DNA of 64,000 nucleotides from Oceanobacillus rekensis. Lineage in GTDB: Bacteria; Bacillota; Bacilli; Bacillales; Amphibacillaceae. The DNA lies in the NCBI RefSeq assembly GCF_002153375.1, contig NZ_MTBQ01000003.1, positions 248,001 to 312,000 of the forward strand, read 5' to 3'. The translations under genes and the position numbers were made by a program. The notes beneath the pieces were generated by a model. It worked only from the letters and a program-made list of their open reading frames with translations. It made no database searches and was not told the origin of the DNA. Below, piece by piece: positions 1-7,638 of this stretch; within the stretch, counting starts at the first letter, position 1; the number at the start of each line of letters is the position of its first letter.

Positions 1-103
1 TAAAGTCTTCATGGGTCAGTAAATAACATATCTATTATTAATGGTATAATATTTCTGAATCCATTAAACAACTATGATAGACCATTTCGGAAAGGAAGTT
101 AAC

Positions 104-673
104 ATGAAATACTTATTTATAATAATTGGTCTTAGTATTTTCTTAACAGCCTGTGGTGATTATCCAATTGAAACAACGATGTCCCAAGATGTTGATGAAT
201 TTGAATTTACAACACAGGATAACGGTACATTAAGTCTAAATGATTTAAATGGTGAATGGTGGGTTGCAGATTTTATTTTCACGAATTGTACAACTGTCTG
301 TCTTCCAATGACATCTAACATGGCAAATCTTCAAACAAAGCTCAGTGAAGAAGGTATTGATGCACAACTCGTATCCTTTACTGTCGATCCGGATTATGAT
401 AGCCCAGAAGTTCTTAAAGCATATGGAGAAAGATACGATGCTGATTTCAGCAATTGGAATTTCCTGACAGGCTATGATTTTGATACAATTAAAGAACTTT
501 CCATTAAATCATTCAAAAATATGGTTGCCGCAGCCCCTGAAGGAACAGATCAGGTGACACATGGTACTTCCTTCTTTCTTGTAAGCCCAGAAGGAGAAGT
601 CATTAAAAATTACAGTGGTGTGGAATCGAAAGCAATGGATACGATTGTCCAAGATTTAAAGGCAGTTCAATAA
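104..673 (+). CDS. SCO1/SenC-family copper chaperone lipoprotein
   Basis: A 189-residue thioredoxin-fold protein of the SCO1/SenC family, which delivers copper to the CuA site of cytochrome c oxidase or acts as a thiol reductant on the outer membrane face. The N terminus is a lipoprotein signal with lipobox LTAC (Cys17). The copper-binding CTTVC motif (Cys62, Cys66) and the distal conserved His153 (VTHGTSFF) are all present, so it should be functional. An upstream in-frame ATG at 74 is less likely because AAAGGAAG sits just before the ATG at 104. It resembles B. subtilis YpmQ (BsSco). Monocistronic, followed by a terminator. Confidence 0.92.
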   Translation: MKYLFIIIGLSIFLTACGDYPIETTMSQDVDEFEFTTQDNGTLSLNDLNGEWWVADFIFTNCTTVCLPMTSNMANLQTKLSEEGIDAQLVSFTVDPDYDSPEVLKAYGERYDADFSNWNFLTGYDFDTIKELSIKSFKNMVAAAPEGTDQVTHGTSFFLVSPEGEVIKNYSGVESKAMDTIVQDLKAVQ

Positions 674-682
674 TTTGGGATG

Positions 683-724
683 AAAGAAGAGTTGAAATTA
701 AATAATTTCACTCTTCTTTTTAAT
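683..724 (+). terminator. Intrinsic terminator of the SCO1-like gene
   Basis: Near-perfect hairpin (arms AAGAAGAGTTGAAATT and AATTTCACTCTTCTT, one bulged T) running into a T-rich tail. Confidence 0.8.
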
Positions 725-794
725 TTCTATTTGCCAGTGGACAAGCTTTACGATACGATAGAATTATAATTATTTTTAGAAAGGAGATGATGAT

Positions 795-1262
795 ATGAAT
801 CCAGAGACTTCACTGAGGAATTTGGCGCAAGCAATATTTACAATCAATCGACATGCGAAGACAGCCCCAGAACCACAACATTTATACCAAATTAAAAAGG
901 ATGCAATTAGTAAATTATTAAAGGAGAATAAAGCTAAAAAAATAGGACTGCATTTCTCTGATCATCCGAAATTTAGCAATCAGCATTCTACTTTACTAGT
1001 TATGGTTGATGATTATTATTTTCATATACCTCCATCCAAAGAAGACTTCAAGGCATTAAAACATCTTGGTTCCCTTGATCAAAATTATCGAAATCCGCAA
1101 ACAAAGATGTCTTTGTCACAGGCCAAAAGAATTGTTTATCAATACATTGACTGGAAACCGGAAAAGAAACCGCAATCCAGACAAACTGGATACACTTCTT
1201 CCTACTATACTCCTTCCTCTCTAGGAAAAATGGAATGGCCTCCGAGTAGATCGCATCGTTAA
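795..1262 (+). CDS. ykyB: YkyB-like conserved protein
   Basis: A 155-residue basic soluble protein resembling YkyB of B. subtilis in length (about 154 aa) and in its central LHFSDHPKFS...LLVMVDDYYFHIPPSKEDF block. Function unknown. AAAGGAGATGATG lies just upstream of the ATG. No signal peptide or membrane segment. The tail (about residues 120-155) is rich in Ser, Tyr, Pro and Arg and probably disordered. Confidence 0.8.
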   Translation: MNPETSLRNLAQAIFTINRHAKTAPEPQHLYQIKKDAISKLLKENKAKKIGLHFSDHPKFSNQHSTLLVMVDDYYFHIPPSKEDFKALKHLGSLDQNYRNPQTKMSLSQAKRIVYQYIDWKPEKKPQSRQTGYTSSYYTPSSLGKMEWPPSRSHR

Positions 1263-1334
1263 TCATCTCCCCTCTTTATGAATGTTTCATTACCTTGCTG
1301 TTGAGGGTAGTGTACAAATATAGGAGGCGGTATT

Positions 1335-1535
1335 ATGAATCTACAGGACTTCATTTATGAACTTCATCGATATGCCGAGCAGGCACATGTATTAAAGGAT
1401 AAATATGAAAAGTTATCTGAGACAGAAAAGATGTTAGTAATGGATGCTGCGCCACCAAGTCTGAAAACACCCAAAGAATATTTCCAGCCCGTCTATCAAT
1501 GGTTGGAGACTATTAATAACTTAATGGATAAATAG
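1335..1535 (+). CDS. Small hypothetical protein, 66 aa
   Basis: A 66-residue acidic, predominantly helical soluble protein. AGGAGGCGG sits 7 nt before the ATG and a strong terminator follows, so it looks like a genuine small gene. I do not recognise the family. Confidence 0.7.
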   Translation: MNLQDFIYELHRYAEQAHVLKDKYEKLSETEKMLVMDAAPPSLKTPKEYFQPVYQWLETINNLMDK

Positions 1536-1573
1536 TTAAAGCGCATAACACTTAGGCTGTTATGCGCTTTAAC
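1536..1573. terminator. Bidirectional terminator between convergent genes
   Basis: Perfect 15-bp hairpin (TTAAAGCGCATAACA / TGTTATGCGCTTTAA) with A/T tails on both sides. It covers the stop codon of the minus-strand gene and serves both convergent genes. Confidence 0.85.
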
Positions 1574-1904
1574 TTGTTCGACTGATAAAGTGTTTGAGCA
1601 TGATCAATAGCATTAATAATATTCCATAGAGTGACACACTTTGTAAGGCTAATTTCATAACTTCCATTCCGTTCACATTTTCGATTAGAAAAGAAAGATT
1701 AACAGCCACCAATATGGTAAAAATGCTGCTGATTAAATAACCCAATAATTTACGTAATTTTAATCTAATAGCCCATTCTAGGATGGGCTTCACACTATAG
1801 GAAATGATAATTACTCCTGCCAAACCACAGATTAAGTATACATAGTCCTCTTCTAAACCTACGTTACCAATTTGAATGAGGTCCATTAATATAAAATTTC
1901 TCAT
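1569..1904 (-). CDS. Small multi-pass membrane protein
   Basis: A 111-residue hydrophobic protein with about three membrane segments (roughly residues 20-40, 55-75 and 85-105) and a basic RLKLRK loop. Family not recognised. A TTG codon at 1907 precedes the ATG at 1904; the ATG is preferred because GGGGGAG lies 9 nt upstream. Confidence 0.65.
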   Translation of the reverse strand: MRNFILMDLIQIGNVGLEEDYVYLICGLAGVIIISYSVKPILEWAIRLKLRKLLGYLISSIFTILVAVNLSFLIENVNGMEVMKLALQSVSLYGILLMLLIMLKHFISRTS

Positions 1905-2060
1905 CAAGATGAACTCCCCCTCTTCCTCAGGGTTACTAAGAACATGGAATAACCCAATTGCAATATAAACATTTTCTCCTTTTTTTATTGAATTATACCT
2001 TTAACCCTGTCAAATTGTTATAATCATATCTAACTACTAATCTTCTAGGGGGATATCTGT

Positions 2061-2966
2061 TTGAATATACATTTTCTTTTAATTATAATTGGTGCGGCGC
2101 TCTGGGGGACAATTGGTTGGTTTGTAAAACATTTGTATGAATACGGATTTACGCCAATGGAAGTTGTTACATTACGTGCATGGTCTTCTTCGATTTTATT
2201 AATTACGTATATGATGATAGTTTCACCAAAAAGTCTGAAGTTAAAATCACTTTCAGACAGTAAATATTTTATAGGGACTGGTATTTTTAGTATTATCTTT
2301 TTTAATTATTGTTTATTTACAGCGATTGAACGATCTACCATACCGGTAGCAACTGCTTTATTGTATACTGCACCTGCTTTTGTAACCGTTATTTCTTTTT
2401 TCCTCTTCAAAGAAGCCTTGACACGTCTTAAAATTATTGCACTTTTTGTTACAATACTAGGAACCTGTCTAGTAGTCGGTATTACTCCTCATAGTATTCA
2501 TAACTTGGAAGTTGCAAGCATCCTTCTAGGACTTGGTTCTGGACTTGGATATGCACTGTACAGCATTATTAGTAAATTTGCGTTAAAAAGATATAATAGC
2601 TTGAGCATAACCACCTTTACATTTACTGTTGCTGCAATTGCTCTTTTACCATTTTTCCCATATACGGAAAAATTCCTACTATTATTTAATCCAACTGTTT
2701 TATTTTACGCTATTGGACTTGGACTATTGCCAACAGCAATAGCCTATATCGTTTATACTTATGGATTACAGCATACTGAAGCATCAAAGGCTTCCATTCT
2801 ATCGACAATCGAACCTGTAGTAGCAACACTTATTGGTATATTTATCTTTATGGAACCATTAACAAATGTGCAGATGCTCGGAATGGGGTGCATACTGGGT
2901 GGGGTCCTGATAATCCACCTATATGGGAGAAGAAAATTACCTTTTAAAATCAGAAAAGCAGGATGA
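2061..2966 (+). CDS. EamA/DMT-family transporter
   Basis: A 301-residue protein with ten predicted membrane helices in two EamA repeats (about residues 3-140 and 150-288), the drug/metabolite transporter fold. Signature stretches include the GAALWGTIGWFVK start and the repeat-end segment IEPVVATLIGIFIFME. Substrate not predictable; members export amino acids or small metabolites. It starts with TTG, supported by CTAGGGGGAT upstream. The following terminator overlaps the stop codon. Confidence 0.88.
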   Translation: MNIHFLLIIIGAALWGTIGWFVKHLYEYGFTPMEVVTLRAWSSSILLITYMMIVSPKSLKLKSLSDSKYFIGTGIFSIIFFNYCLFTAIERSTIPVATALLYTAPAFVTVISFFLFKEALTRLKIIALFVTILGTCLVVGITPHSIHNLEVASILLGLGSGLGYALYSIISKFALKRYNSLSITTFTFTVAAIALLPFFPYTEKFLLLFNPTVLFYAIGLGLLPTAIAYIVYTYGLQHTEASKASILSTIEPVVATLIGIFIFMEPLTNVQMLGMGCILGGVLIIHLYGRRKLPFKIRKAG

Positions 2967-2988
2967 CTTATAGTCATTCCTGCTTTAT
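2954..2988 (+). terminator. Terminator of the DMT transporter
   Basis: Hairpin AAAGCAGGATGACT / AGTCATTCCTGCTTT with one bulge. It may also serve the convergent fbpB-like gene. Confidence 0.7.
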
Positions 2989-2991
2989 TCG

Positions 2992-3150
2992 TTAACTTTT
3001 ATATTCAAATTCTTTACGTTGCTTCGAGACAAGTACTTCCTGTTTCTTTTCTAAACGCATTTCTATTCTTGATATACTTTCTTTATCATTTAGAAGCTCT
3101 TGTCTATTCTCCTTAACTAATTGTTCGAAATTTAATGATTTTGGTCGCAT
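2992..3150 (-). CDS. fbpB: FbpB-like small basic protein, 52 aa
   Basis: A 52-residue, very charged protein beginning MRPKSLNFEQLVKENRQELL, the pattern of the FbpB small basic protein family. In B. subtilis these are Fur-regulated partners of the iron-sparing sRNA FsrA. AAGAAGGAG lies just upstream of the ATG. I could not identify a convincing Fur box, so iron control is family inference only. Confidence 0.7.
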   Translation of the reverse strand: MRPKSLNFEQLVKENRQELLNDKESISRIEMRLEKKQEVLVSKQRKEFEYKS

Positions 3151-3301
3151 ATGTGACACTCCTTCTTATGTTCTAACTACATTATACCCTATTTTTCGCG
3201 TCACAAATCGAAATTGTTTGAACATTTTATTAAATTTTTGTCACAAAATCGCAAAATTTCAGGAAAAATGAATAATTTCATGCTAGATAACTCGCTTTCG
3301 G

Positions 3302-3466
3302 TCATCTTTTTTTACTTTTGACTTCATCATAAAGATTTAATAGCCTATCAAGTTCCTGACTAATATGTACAGATTCGCTATTGGTAAATCCTTTATTCAT
3401 GGCTACCTCTGTCATTTTATTTCTTAAGAATTCAATACGATTAAGAATATTTTCTAAAGTATACAT
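3302..3466 (-). CDS. Spo0E-like aspartyl-phosphate phosphatase
   Basis: A 54-residue two-helix protein with the Spo0E-family signature SQELDRLLNLY. Members dephosphorylate Spo0A~P and restrain sporulation. The ATG at 3466 is preferred over an upstream in-frame ATG at 3484 because GGAGAGG lies 9 nt before it. The paralogue (Spo0E, YisI, YnzD type) cannot be resolved. Confidence 0.85.
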   Translation of the reverse strand: MYTLENILNRIEFLRNKMTEVAMNKGFTNSESVHISQELDRLLNLYDEVKSKKR

Positions 3467-3699
3467 AATCCATTGCCTCTCCATATTCTAAGTGTGAATG
3501 CCCCACCTGATCATCTTCCAATAATGTTTGAAGATGGACTTCCTGTTCAGAAGGCTATGTCTGCATTAACATAGCCTATAGTGCCTTTGACAGGCTTGAT
3601 TTATACTGTTTGGACAACACCTTGCCCTACAGTTTTCTTATATGTCACTATATTAGTGTCAATTATTGGTGTTGTATGTTTGTGAGTATTTGTTCTGAT

Positions 3700-3966
3700 T
3701 TAAAATCTGCGGGTTTTCCTTAATCCCAATAGATGCATCGTAATATTATTGTAGAAGGTTATGCCGTAATAATCTGTATATTTCTTAAACGTGGGGAACT
3801 TATCTCTTGTTGAAAGTACTTTATAAATACCATTCCTGCAATCAGGTTTATCGTAGAATACGCAAGTTATATTCCATTCTAGAACAAACGTTCGTTTTAT
3901 GCAAGTTCTAATACGAAAGATGCTTAAAGAGCCGAATATTTTTAACTTTAAGCTTACAAATTGTCA
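3700..3966 (-). other. Start-less reading frame with embedded LexA-type box
   Basis: The 580-bp gap between the Spo0E-like gene and sipT has no standard gene. On the minus strand one frame stays open for about 88 codons (stop at 3700-3702) with protein-like composition (segments KPDCRNGIYKVLSTRD, KYTDYYGITFYNNITMHL), but it has no ATG/GTG/TTG with a ribosome site. It could be a decayed gene or chance. A hairpin (AGGCTATGT/ACATAGCCT) lies near 3550-3575; otherwise I see nothing. Confidence 0.2.
3881..3894. promoter_or_regulatory. Candidate LexA (SOS) box
   Basis: AGAACAAACGTTCG has the GAAC-N4-GTTC core and matches 12 of 14 positions of the B. subtilis consensus CGAACRNRYGTTYC. It lies inside the start-less frame and about 150 bp upstream of sipT. 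Its target is unclear. Confidence 0.4.
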
Positions 3967-4046
3967 CATTTTTTTTAAAAATATTCGATTACGGAATAAC
4001 TCTATGCTAAAATTAAAGTGAAACTTGTAAAGGAAGGATGACTTCT

Positions 4047-4571
4047 GTGCCGGAAGCAAAAAAGAAAAACGAATGGTATGAATGGGCAAAAGCAATTATT
4101 ATAGCAATTTTAATCGCTCTTTTCCTTAGAACGTTTATCTTTGCCACTTCCATCGTTGAAGGTGAAAGTATGGACCCTACCTTGGAGGATGGAGAAAGAG
4201 TAATCGTAAATAAACTCCTTTATATTCTGGATGAACCGGATCGTGGAGAAGTTATCATCATTCAAAGACCAACAAAAAACTATGTTAAGAGAGTTATTGG
4301 TTTACCAGGTGAGACAATTGAATTAAAGGGTAATCATTTAATCATAAACGGTGAGGAACATACCCAATCATTCCTATCTGAAGAAGCACAATACAAAACA
4401 GGCAATTTCGGTCCGATTAATATTCCGGAAGATAGCTATTTTGTAATGGGGGACAATCGCGCTATAAGCAAGGATAGTCGAAACGGTCTCGGATTTATTC
4501 TAAAAGAAGAAATCATTGGCAGATCTGAATTAATCATGTACCCATTTAGTGAATGGGAACTCATAAAATAA
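4047..4571 (+). CDS. Signal peptidase I
   Basis: Type I signal peptidase, 174 residues, which removes Sec and Tat signal peptides at the outer face of the membrane. One N-terminal anchor (about residues 14-34), catalytic Ser41 in GESMDPTL, catalytic Lys81 in YVKRVIGLPGE, and the MGDNRAISKDSR box are all present, matching the short Gram-positive SipS/SipT class. The GTG at 4047 is preferred to the ATG at 4038 because AAGGAAGG lies 9 nt before the GTG but only 1-2 nt before the ATG. Confidence 0.92.
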   Translation: MPEAKKKNEWYEWAKAIIIAILIALFLRTFIFATSIVEGESMDPTLEDGERVIVNKLLYILDEPDRGEVIIIQRPTKNYVKRVIGLPGETIELKGNHLIINGEEHTQSFLSEEAQYKTGNFGPINIPEDSYFVMGDNRAISKDSRNGLGFILKEEIIGRSELIMYPFSEWELIK

Positions 4572-4575
4572 ATGG

Positions 4576-4605
4576 AAGGGGATGGCAATATAGCCTCCCC
4601 CTTTT
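4576..4605 (+). terminator. Terminator of the signal peptidase gene
   Basis: Hairpin AAGGGGATGGC / GCCTCCCCCTT followed by TTTT. Confidence 0.65.
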
Positions 4606-4607
4606 AC

Positions 4608-4685
4608 TTACTCTTTATCAAGAATACAGTATCCTATGTTAGCTACAAGAATTGCAAAACAAACTACACCAAGCATTAACTCCAT
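4608..4685 (-). CDS. Candidate 25-aa membrane micropeptide
   Basis: A 25-codon frame on the minus strand encoding a single hydrophobic helix (LMLGVVCFAILVANIGYCI) with an acidic tail. AAAGGGGTG precedes the ATG. It resembles in size the 32-aa frame at 24817. Too short for certainty. Confidence 0.4.
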   Translation of the reverse strand: MELMLGVVCFAILVANIGYCILDKE

Positions 4686-4730
4686 GTAAGTGGCACCCCT
4701 TTCATTTTCCCCTGGCAAGGAAAATCTCTA

Positions 4731-4865
4731 ATGTTTCCTAGAATATCCCACTCTCTTTATAATACCAATATCTCTCCCTTAAATAAAGCAAAATTTGATA
4801 AAAGCTTCGAAAATGCTAAGCTGAAGACTAGCCATAGGCGAGCAATATATAAGAAAAAGAAGTAA
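4731..4865 (+). CDS. Candidate 44-aa basic peptide
   Basis: A 44-codon frame with AAGGAAA about 8 nt before the ATG and a terminator hairpin about 30 nt after the stop. The product is strongly basic (ends IYKKKK). No family recognised. The ribosome site plus terminator is the only support. Confidence 0.3.
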   Translation: MFPRISHSLYNTNISPLNKAKFDKSFENAKLKTSHRRAIYKKKK

Positions 4866-4895
4866 GTTCATCTGAAATACCATAAAGTCAAACTG

Positions 4896-4924
4896 AAATC
4901 CACCACTATCAGGGTGGATTTTCT
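4896..4924 (+). terminator. Intrinsic terminator
   Basis: Hairpin AAATCCACC / GGTGGATTT followed by TCT. No established gene ends here, which suggests that a short transcript (perhaps from the 4731 frame) does. Confidence 0.55.
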
Positions 4925-5014
4925 AGTTAAAATCCTATTTTTCTAGTGCAAACGTCTATACACATGCTCACCAGATGCATACAGTAATAATGTACCATCG
5001 GGAGGTGAAAAAGC

Positions 5015-5155
5015 ATGGGCTTTGGATATGGCGGATACAACAACTGCGAAAATTACGGCGGCTATAAATGCGGTAGTGGATACGGGAATAACTTTGCACT
5101 AATTGTGGTGCTTTTTATCCTATTGATTATTGTAGGAGCTGCATTTTACTGCTAA
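5015..5155 (+). CDS. YjcZ-family sporulation micropeptide, 46 aa
   Basis: A 46-residue peptide with a Gly/Tyr/Asn/Cys-rich head ([16 protein letters not shown]) and one membrane helix ([18 protein letters not shown]), the pattern of the YjcZ tiny membrane protein family expressed in sporulating bacilli. GGGAGGTGAAAA precedes the ATG and a strong terminator follows. A paralogue with a nearly identical helix lies at 43463. Confidence 0.85.
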   Translation: MGFGYGGYNNCENYGGYKCGSGYGNNFALIVVLFILLIIVGAAFYC

Positions 5156-5162
5156 TAAAACT

Positions 5163-5197
5163 GGCTTGTGCTAATCATATAGCACAAGCCGTTTTTA
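5163..5197 (+). terminator. Terminator of the YjcZ-like gene
   Basis: Perfect 11-bp stem GGCTTGTGCTA / TAGCACAAGCC followed by GTTTTT. Confidence 0.85.
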
Positions 5198-5208
5198 ATC
5201 CTTTTCAC

Positions 5209-6573
5209 TTATCCAATAATAATTTTCTCTTTTGGATAATGATAATTCATTTTTTTCTTTTTTCTTTTAAAGATGAATAGAAACGTTATAATTCCAATTC
5301 TCCCAATAAACATCAAAAACATAAGTAGTATTTTGCTCCATATCGTTAAATCACCTGTAATACCTAGGGACAATCCTACAGTACCAAAAGCAGACGTCAC
5401 TTCAAATAAAATTTGCCCCAAAGAAAATGGCTCAATAACCGTCATAAATAGCACAGAACCCGAAACCAATATGAACCCGACGAGAGTTACTGCAACAGCT
5501 TTAGCTAAATCCTCATCATAAATTTCCCGTTTAAAAACTCGGATGCTTTTGCCCCCACGTATATAAGTAAAGATAAAAATCGTAGCAAGCGCAAATGTGG
5601 TCGTGCGGATTCCCCCACCAGCACTGCTTGGAGAGGCACCGATAAACATAAGAAATGACATAAACAGCTGATTCGGTTCCGAAAGCAAACTAACATCCAT
5701 GGTGGATAAACCGCCGCTCCTAGTCGTTACGGACTGAAATAATGCATAGAAAAAAGATTCGTGCCATGACTTATCAGCAAAAAAACCGTTCATATCCATA
5801 AGGTAAATACCTATCGTTCCAACGACAATTAAAATTAAAAATGTCGTTGTTGTTACTTTGGTGAATAATGTGAATCGATATATATTACGTGATTTATCCT
5901 TCATGAACAGATATTCTTTAACTTCTATCAATACTGGAAAACCGATTGCACCGAAAATAATTAACAGAATATTAATAAATTGCACGAAATAATCATTTCG
6001 AAAAGGGATGAGTGACCCACCGGTAATATCAAATCCCCCATTCGTTATCGCACTAATAGTCCCAAAAAAACCATGCAAATAGGCTTCTCCTGCAGTCGGA
6101 AAATAATTTAAAAAATAGGTTCCAAGGATGAGAAATCCAATAAATTCAATAACCAAAAGCACATATACAATCCCTTTAACTAATCTAACCATACCCTCAA
6201 AAGTCGTTTGATTTTGATCAGTCATAATGAGACTTCTTTCTTTCAGACCTATTTTTTTCCCTAATAAGAGCCAGATTAAAGTTCCCATAGCCATAATACC
6301 AATTGCACCGAGCTGCATAATTAATGCAAGGAATATAATTCCTATCGTACTTAATGATTCTGCAATAGAAATCGTGCTCAAACCCGTTACACTGATTGCA
6401 CTTACAGCCGTGAATAAAATATCAATGAAAGGAATTTCTACCCCACTCTGATGTGCTATTGGTAAAGCAAGGATGATAGTCGATAAAAGAACGGCTATAA
6501 GATAGAAAGAAAATAACATTTGAACTGGTGTTAATTTATTTATCCATTTGTATCTAGTGTAATACAATTTCAT
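5209..6573 (-). CDS. ktrD: Ktr-type potassium uptake channel subunit (TrkH/KtrB family)
   Basis: A 454-residue integral membrane protein of the TrkH/TrkG/KtrB superfamily, with four M1-P-M2 units. The filter-loop sequences are visible in order: SVTGLST, TNGGFDI, TTRSGGLST and FGTVGLS. It moves K+ (often with Na+ dependence) when paired with a cytosolic RCK subunit. No RCK gene is adjacent, as for monocistronic ktrD of B. subtilis whose partner KtrC is encoded elsewhere; ktrB is the alternative name. GCTAGGAGC precedes the ATG. Confidence 0.88.
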   Translation of the reverse strand: MKLYYTRYKWINKLTPVQMLFSFYLIAVLLSTIILALPIAHQSGVEIPFIDILFTAVSAISVTGLSTISIAESLSTIGIIFLALIMQLGAIGIMAMGTLIWLLLGKKIGLKERSLIMTDQNQTTFEGMVRLVKGIVYVLLVIEFIGFLILGTYFLNYFPTAGEAYLHGFFGTISAITNGGFDITGGSLIPFRNDYFVQFINILLIIFGAIGFPVLIEVKEYLFMKDKSRNIYRFTLFTKVTTTTFLILIVVGTIGIYLMDMNGFFADKSWHESFFYALFQSVTTRSGGLSTMDVSLLSEPNQLFMSFLMFIGASPSSAGGGIRTTTFALATIFIFTYIRGGKSIRVFKREIYDEDLAKAVAVTLVGFILVSGSVLFMTVIEPFSLGQILFEVTSAFGTVGLSLGITGDLTIWSKILLMFLMFIGRIGIITFLFIFKRKKKKMNYHYPKEKIIIG

Positions 6574-6615
6574 AACATTGCTCCTAGCAGCTGAAATAAT
6601 TCATTTCATTCATGA

Positions 6616-7026
6616 TCAAGCCAATTCTTTAAACTTTTCAAGTAGTTCCCTTCCCTGGAAGCCTTGATTAATTAGATCAGTTAATAGTGTTTCTACAATA
6701 TTTTTTCTTCTGTCAATAATGTTACCAATAAATAATACGTTCATATCATCTCCAATTTCATTGACACCAAGAACCTTGGCTATAAATGTTGCCGGTTCAT
6801 TACTTTCTTTCGTTATCGTAGCGTGCACCATGATTTCATCTTTTTTTTCGTGGAGATTACTGAAATAAGTGAAGTGTGATTTACCGATATATGCTTCAAT
6901 AATCCACTGGCTATTGTCATCTTCCCTATTTATAATTAAGCCATCCAGTAACGTAATCTTTTTTTGCTCTATATCTGCGTTATTATCTGCTATTTCCAAC
7001 TTCTTCAGTTTAAAAGTTTTCAACAT
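6616..7026 (-). CDS. ywpF: YwpF-like conserved protein
   Basis: A 136-residue soluble protein beginning MLKTFKLKKLEI, with the IITLLDGLIINREDDNSQW-like segment and alternating strands typical of the YwpF family. Function unknown. It ends in a helical tail. TGGGGGTAGG lies just upstream of the ATG. Confidence 0.78.
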   Translation of the reverse strand: MLKTFKLKKLEIADNNADIEQKKITLLDGLIINREDDNSQWIIEAYIGKSHFTYFSNLHEKKDEIMVHATITKESNEPATFIAKVLGVNEIGDDMNVLFIGNIIDRRKNIVETLLTDLINQGFQGRELLEKFKELA

Positions 7027-7173
7027 ACCTACCCCCAGTTTTTCATGAGCTAATTAGAGTGTACCAAAAAAGGAAATAATTGAGTAATATAATATTACTT
7101 TGCAACATGTTTATTCCTTTGTTTCTAAGGGTATTTATTTATAAGCAACAACAAAAAAATATGAGGTGATTGC

Positions 7174-7500
7174 ATGGACATAATTGAATCCTATAAAATT
7201 CAACTACAAGATAAGCTACATACAGAGGAAATTCTGGATCTCCATCAAATTGCTTCCCATAGTAATTCTAATATTTACTTATACCGTAAGCATATGATAG
7301 CAGATGCAGAAAATCTTCCCAAGTTATTATCCTTTTTTCTAACTACCGAAGCCGATGAAACATTCACATTGATTAATGATGGTGAAATGGATAAGAAAAA
7401 TCAAAAAAATTTAATTAATTTTCTTAAGCAAAAACCGATAAATATTCTACTAAAAGATAATTATGATGCAAGTAAAAATGAATCAATTGTTATTGTGTAA
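7174..7500 (+). CDS. HPr-fold-like protein lacking the phosphorylatable His
   Basis: A 108-residue protein. By eye, residues about 25-87 follow the HPr (PTS phosphocarrier) layout: IASHSNSNIYLY aligns with the A-SKYDADVNLEY region, ENLPKLLSFFL with the SIMGVMSLG helix carrying Ser46, TEADETFTLINDG with the KGAEITISASG strand, and NQKNLINFL with the last helix. The HARPA motif with His15 is absent, so PTS phosphotransfer is unlikely. A regulatory or binding role is possible; the family call is inference from pattern. AGGTGATTGC precedes the ATG. Confidence 0.55.
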   Translation: MDIIESYKIQLQDKLHTEEILDLHQIASHSNSNIYLYRKHMIADAENLPKLLSFFLTTEADETFTLINDGEMDKKNQKNLINFLKQKPINILLKDNYDASKNESIVIV

Positions 7501-7501
7501 G

Positions 7502-7527
7502 AGAGATCCACAGGGTCTCTTTTTTAT
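7502..7527 (+). terminator. Terminator of the HPr-like gene
   Basis: Short hairpin AGAGATCC / GGTCTCT followed by TTTTTT. Confidence 0.7.
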
Positions 7528-7573
7528 TTTAAAAGAGAGAACTAAAAACTAAAAATATTCTTTGGCTTACTGT

Positions 7574-7600
7574 ATAGTTAAGTTATATAGACTTAACTAT
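7574..7600. promoter_or_regulatory. Palindromic operator upstream of nfrA
   Basis: Inverted repeat ATAGTTAAG - 9 nt - CTTAACTAT, immediately before a TATAAT (7603-7608) that can serve as the -10 of the nitroreductase gene. A repressor bound here would overlap the -35 region. The regulator is unknown. Confidence 0.6.
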
Positions 7601-7638
7601 ACTATAATCGATTACCTATGAAGGAGGAAATTTCTATA

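Noticed and set aside
3150-3250. Fur box upstream of the FbpB-like gene
   Set aside because: No stretch approaching the GATAATGATAATCATTATC consensus could be found; iron regulation left as family inference.
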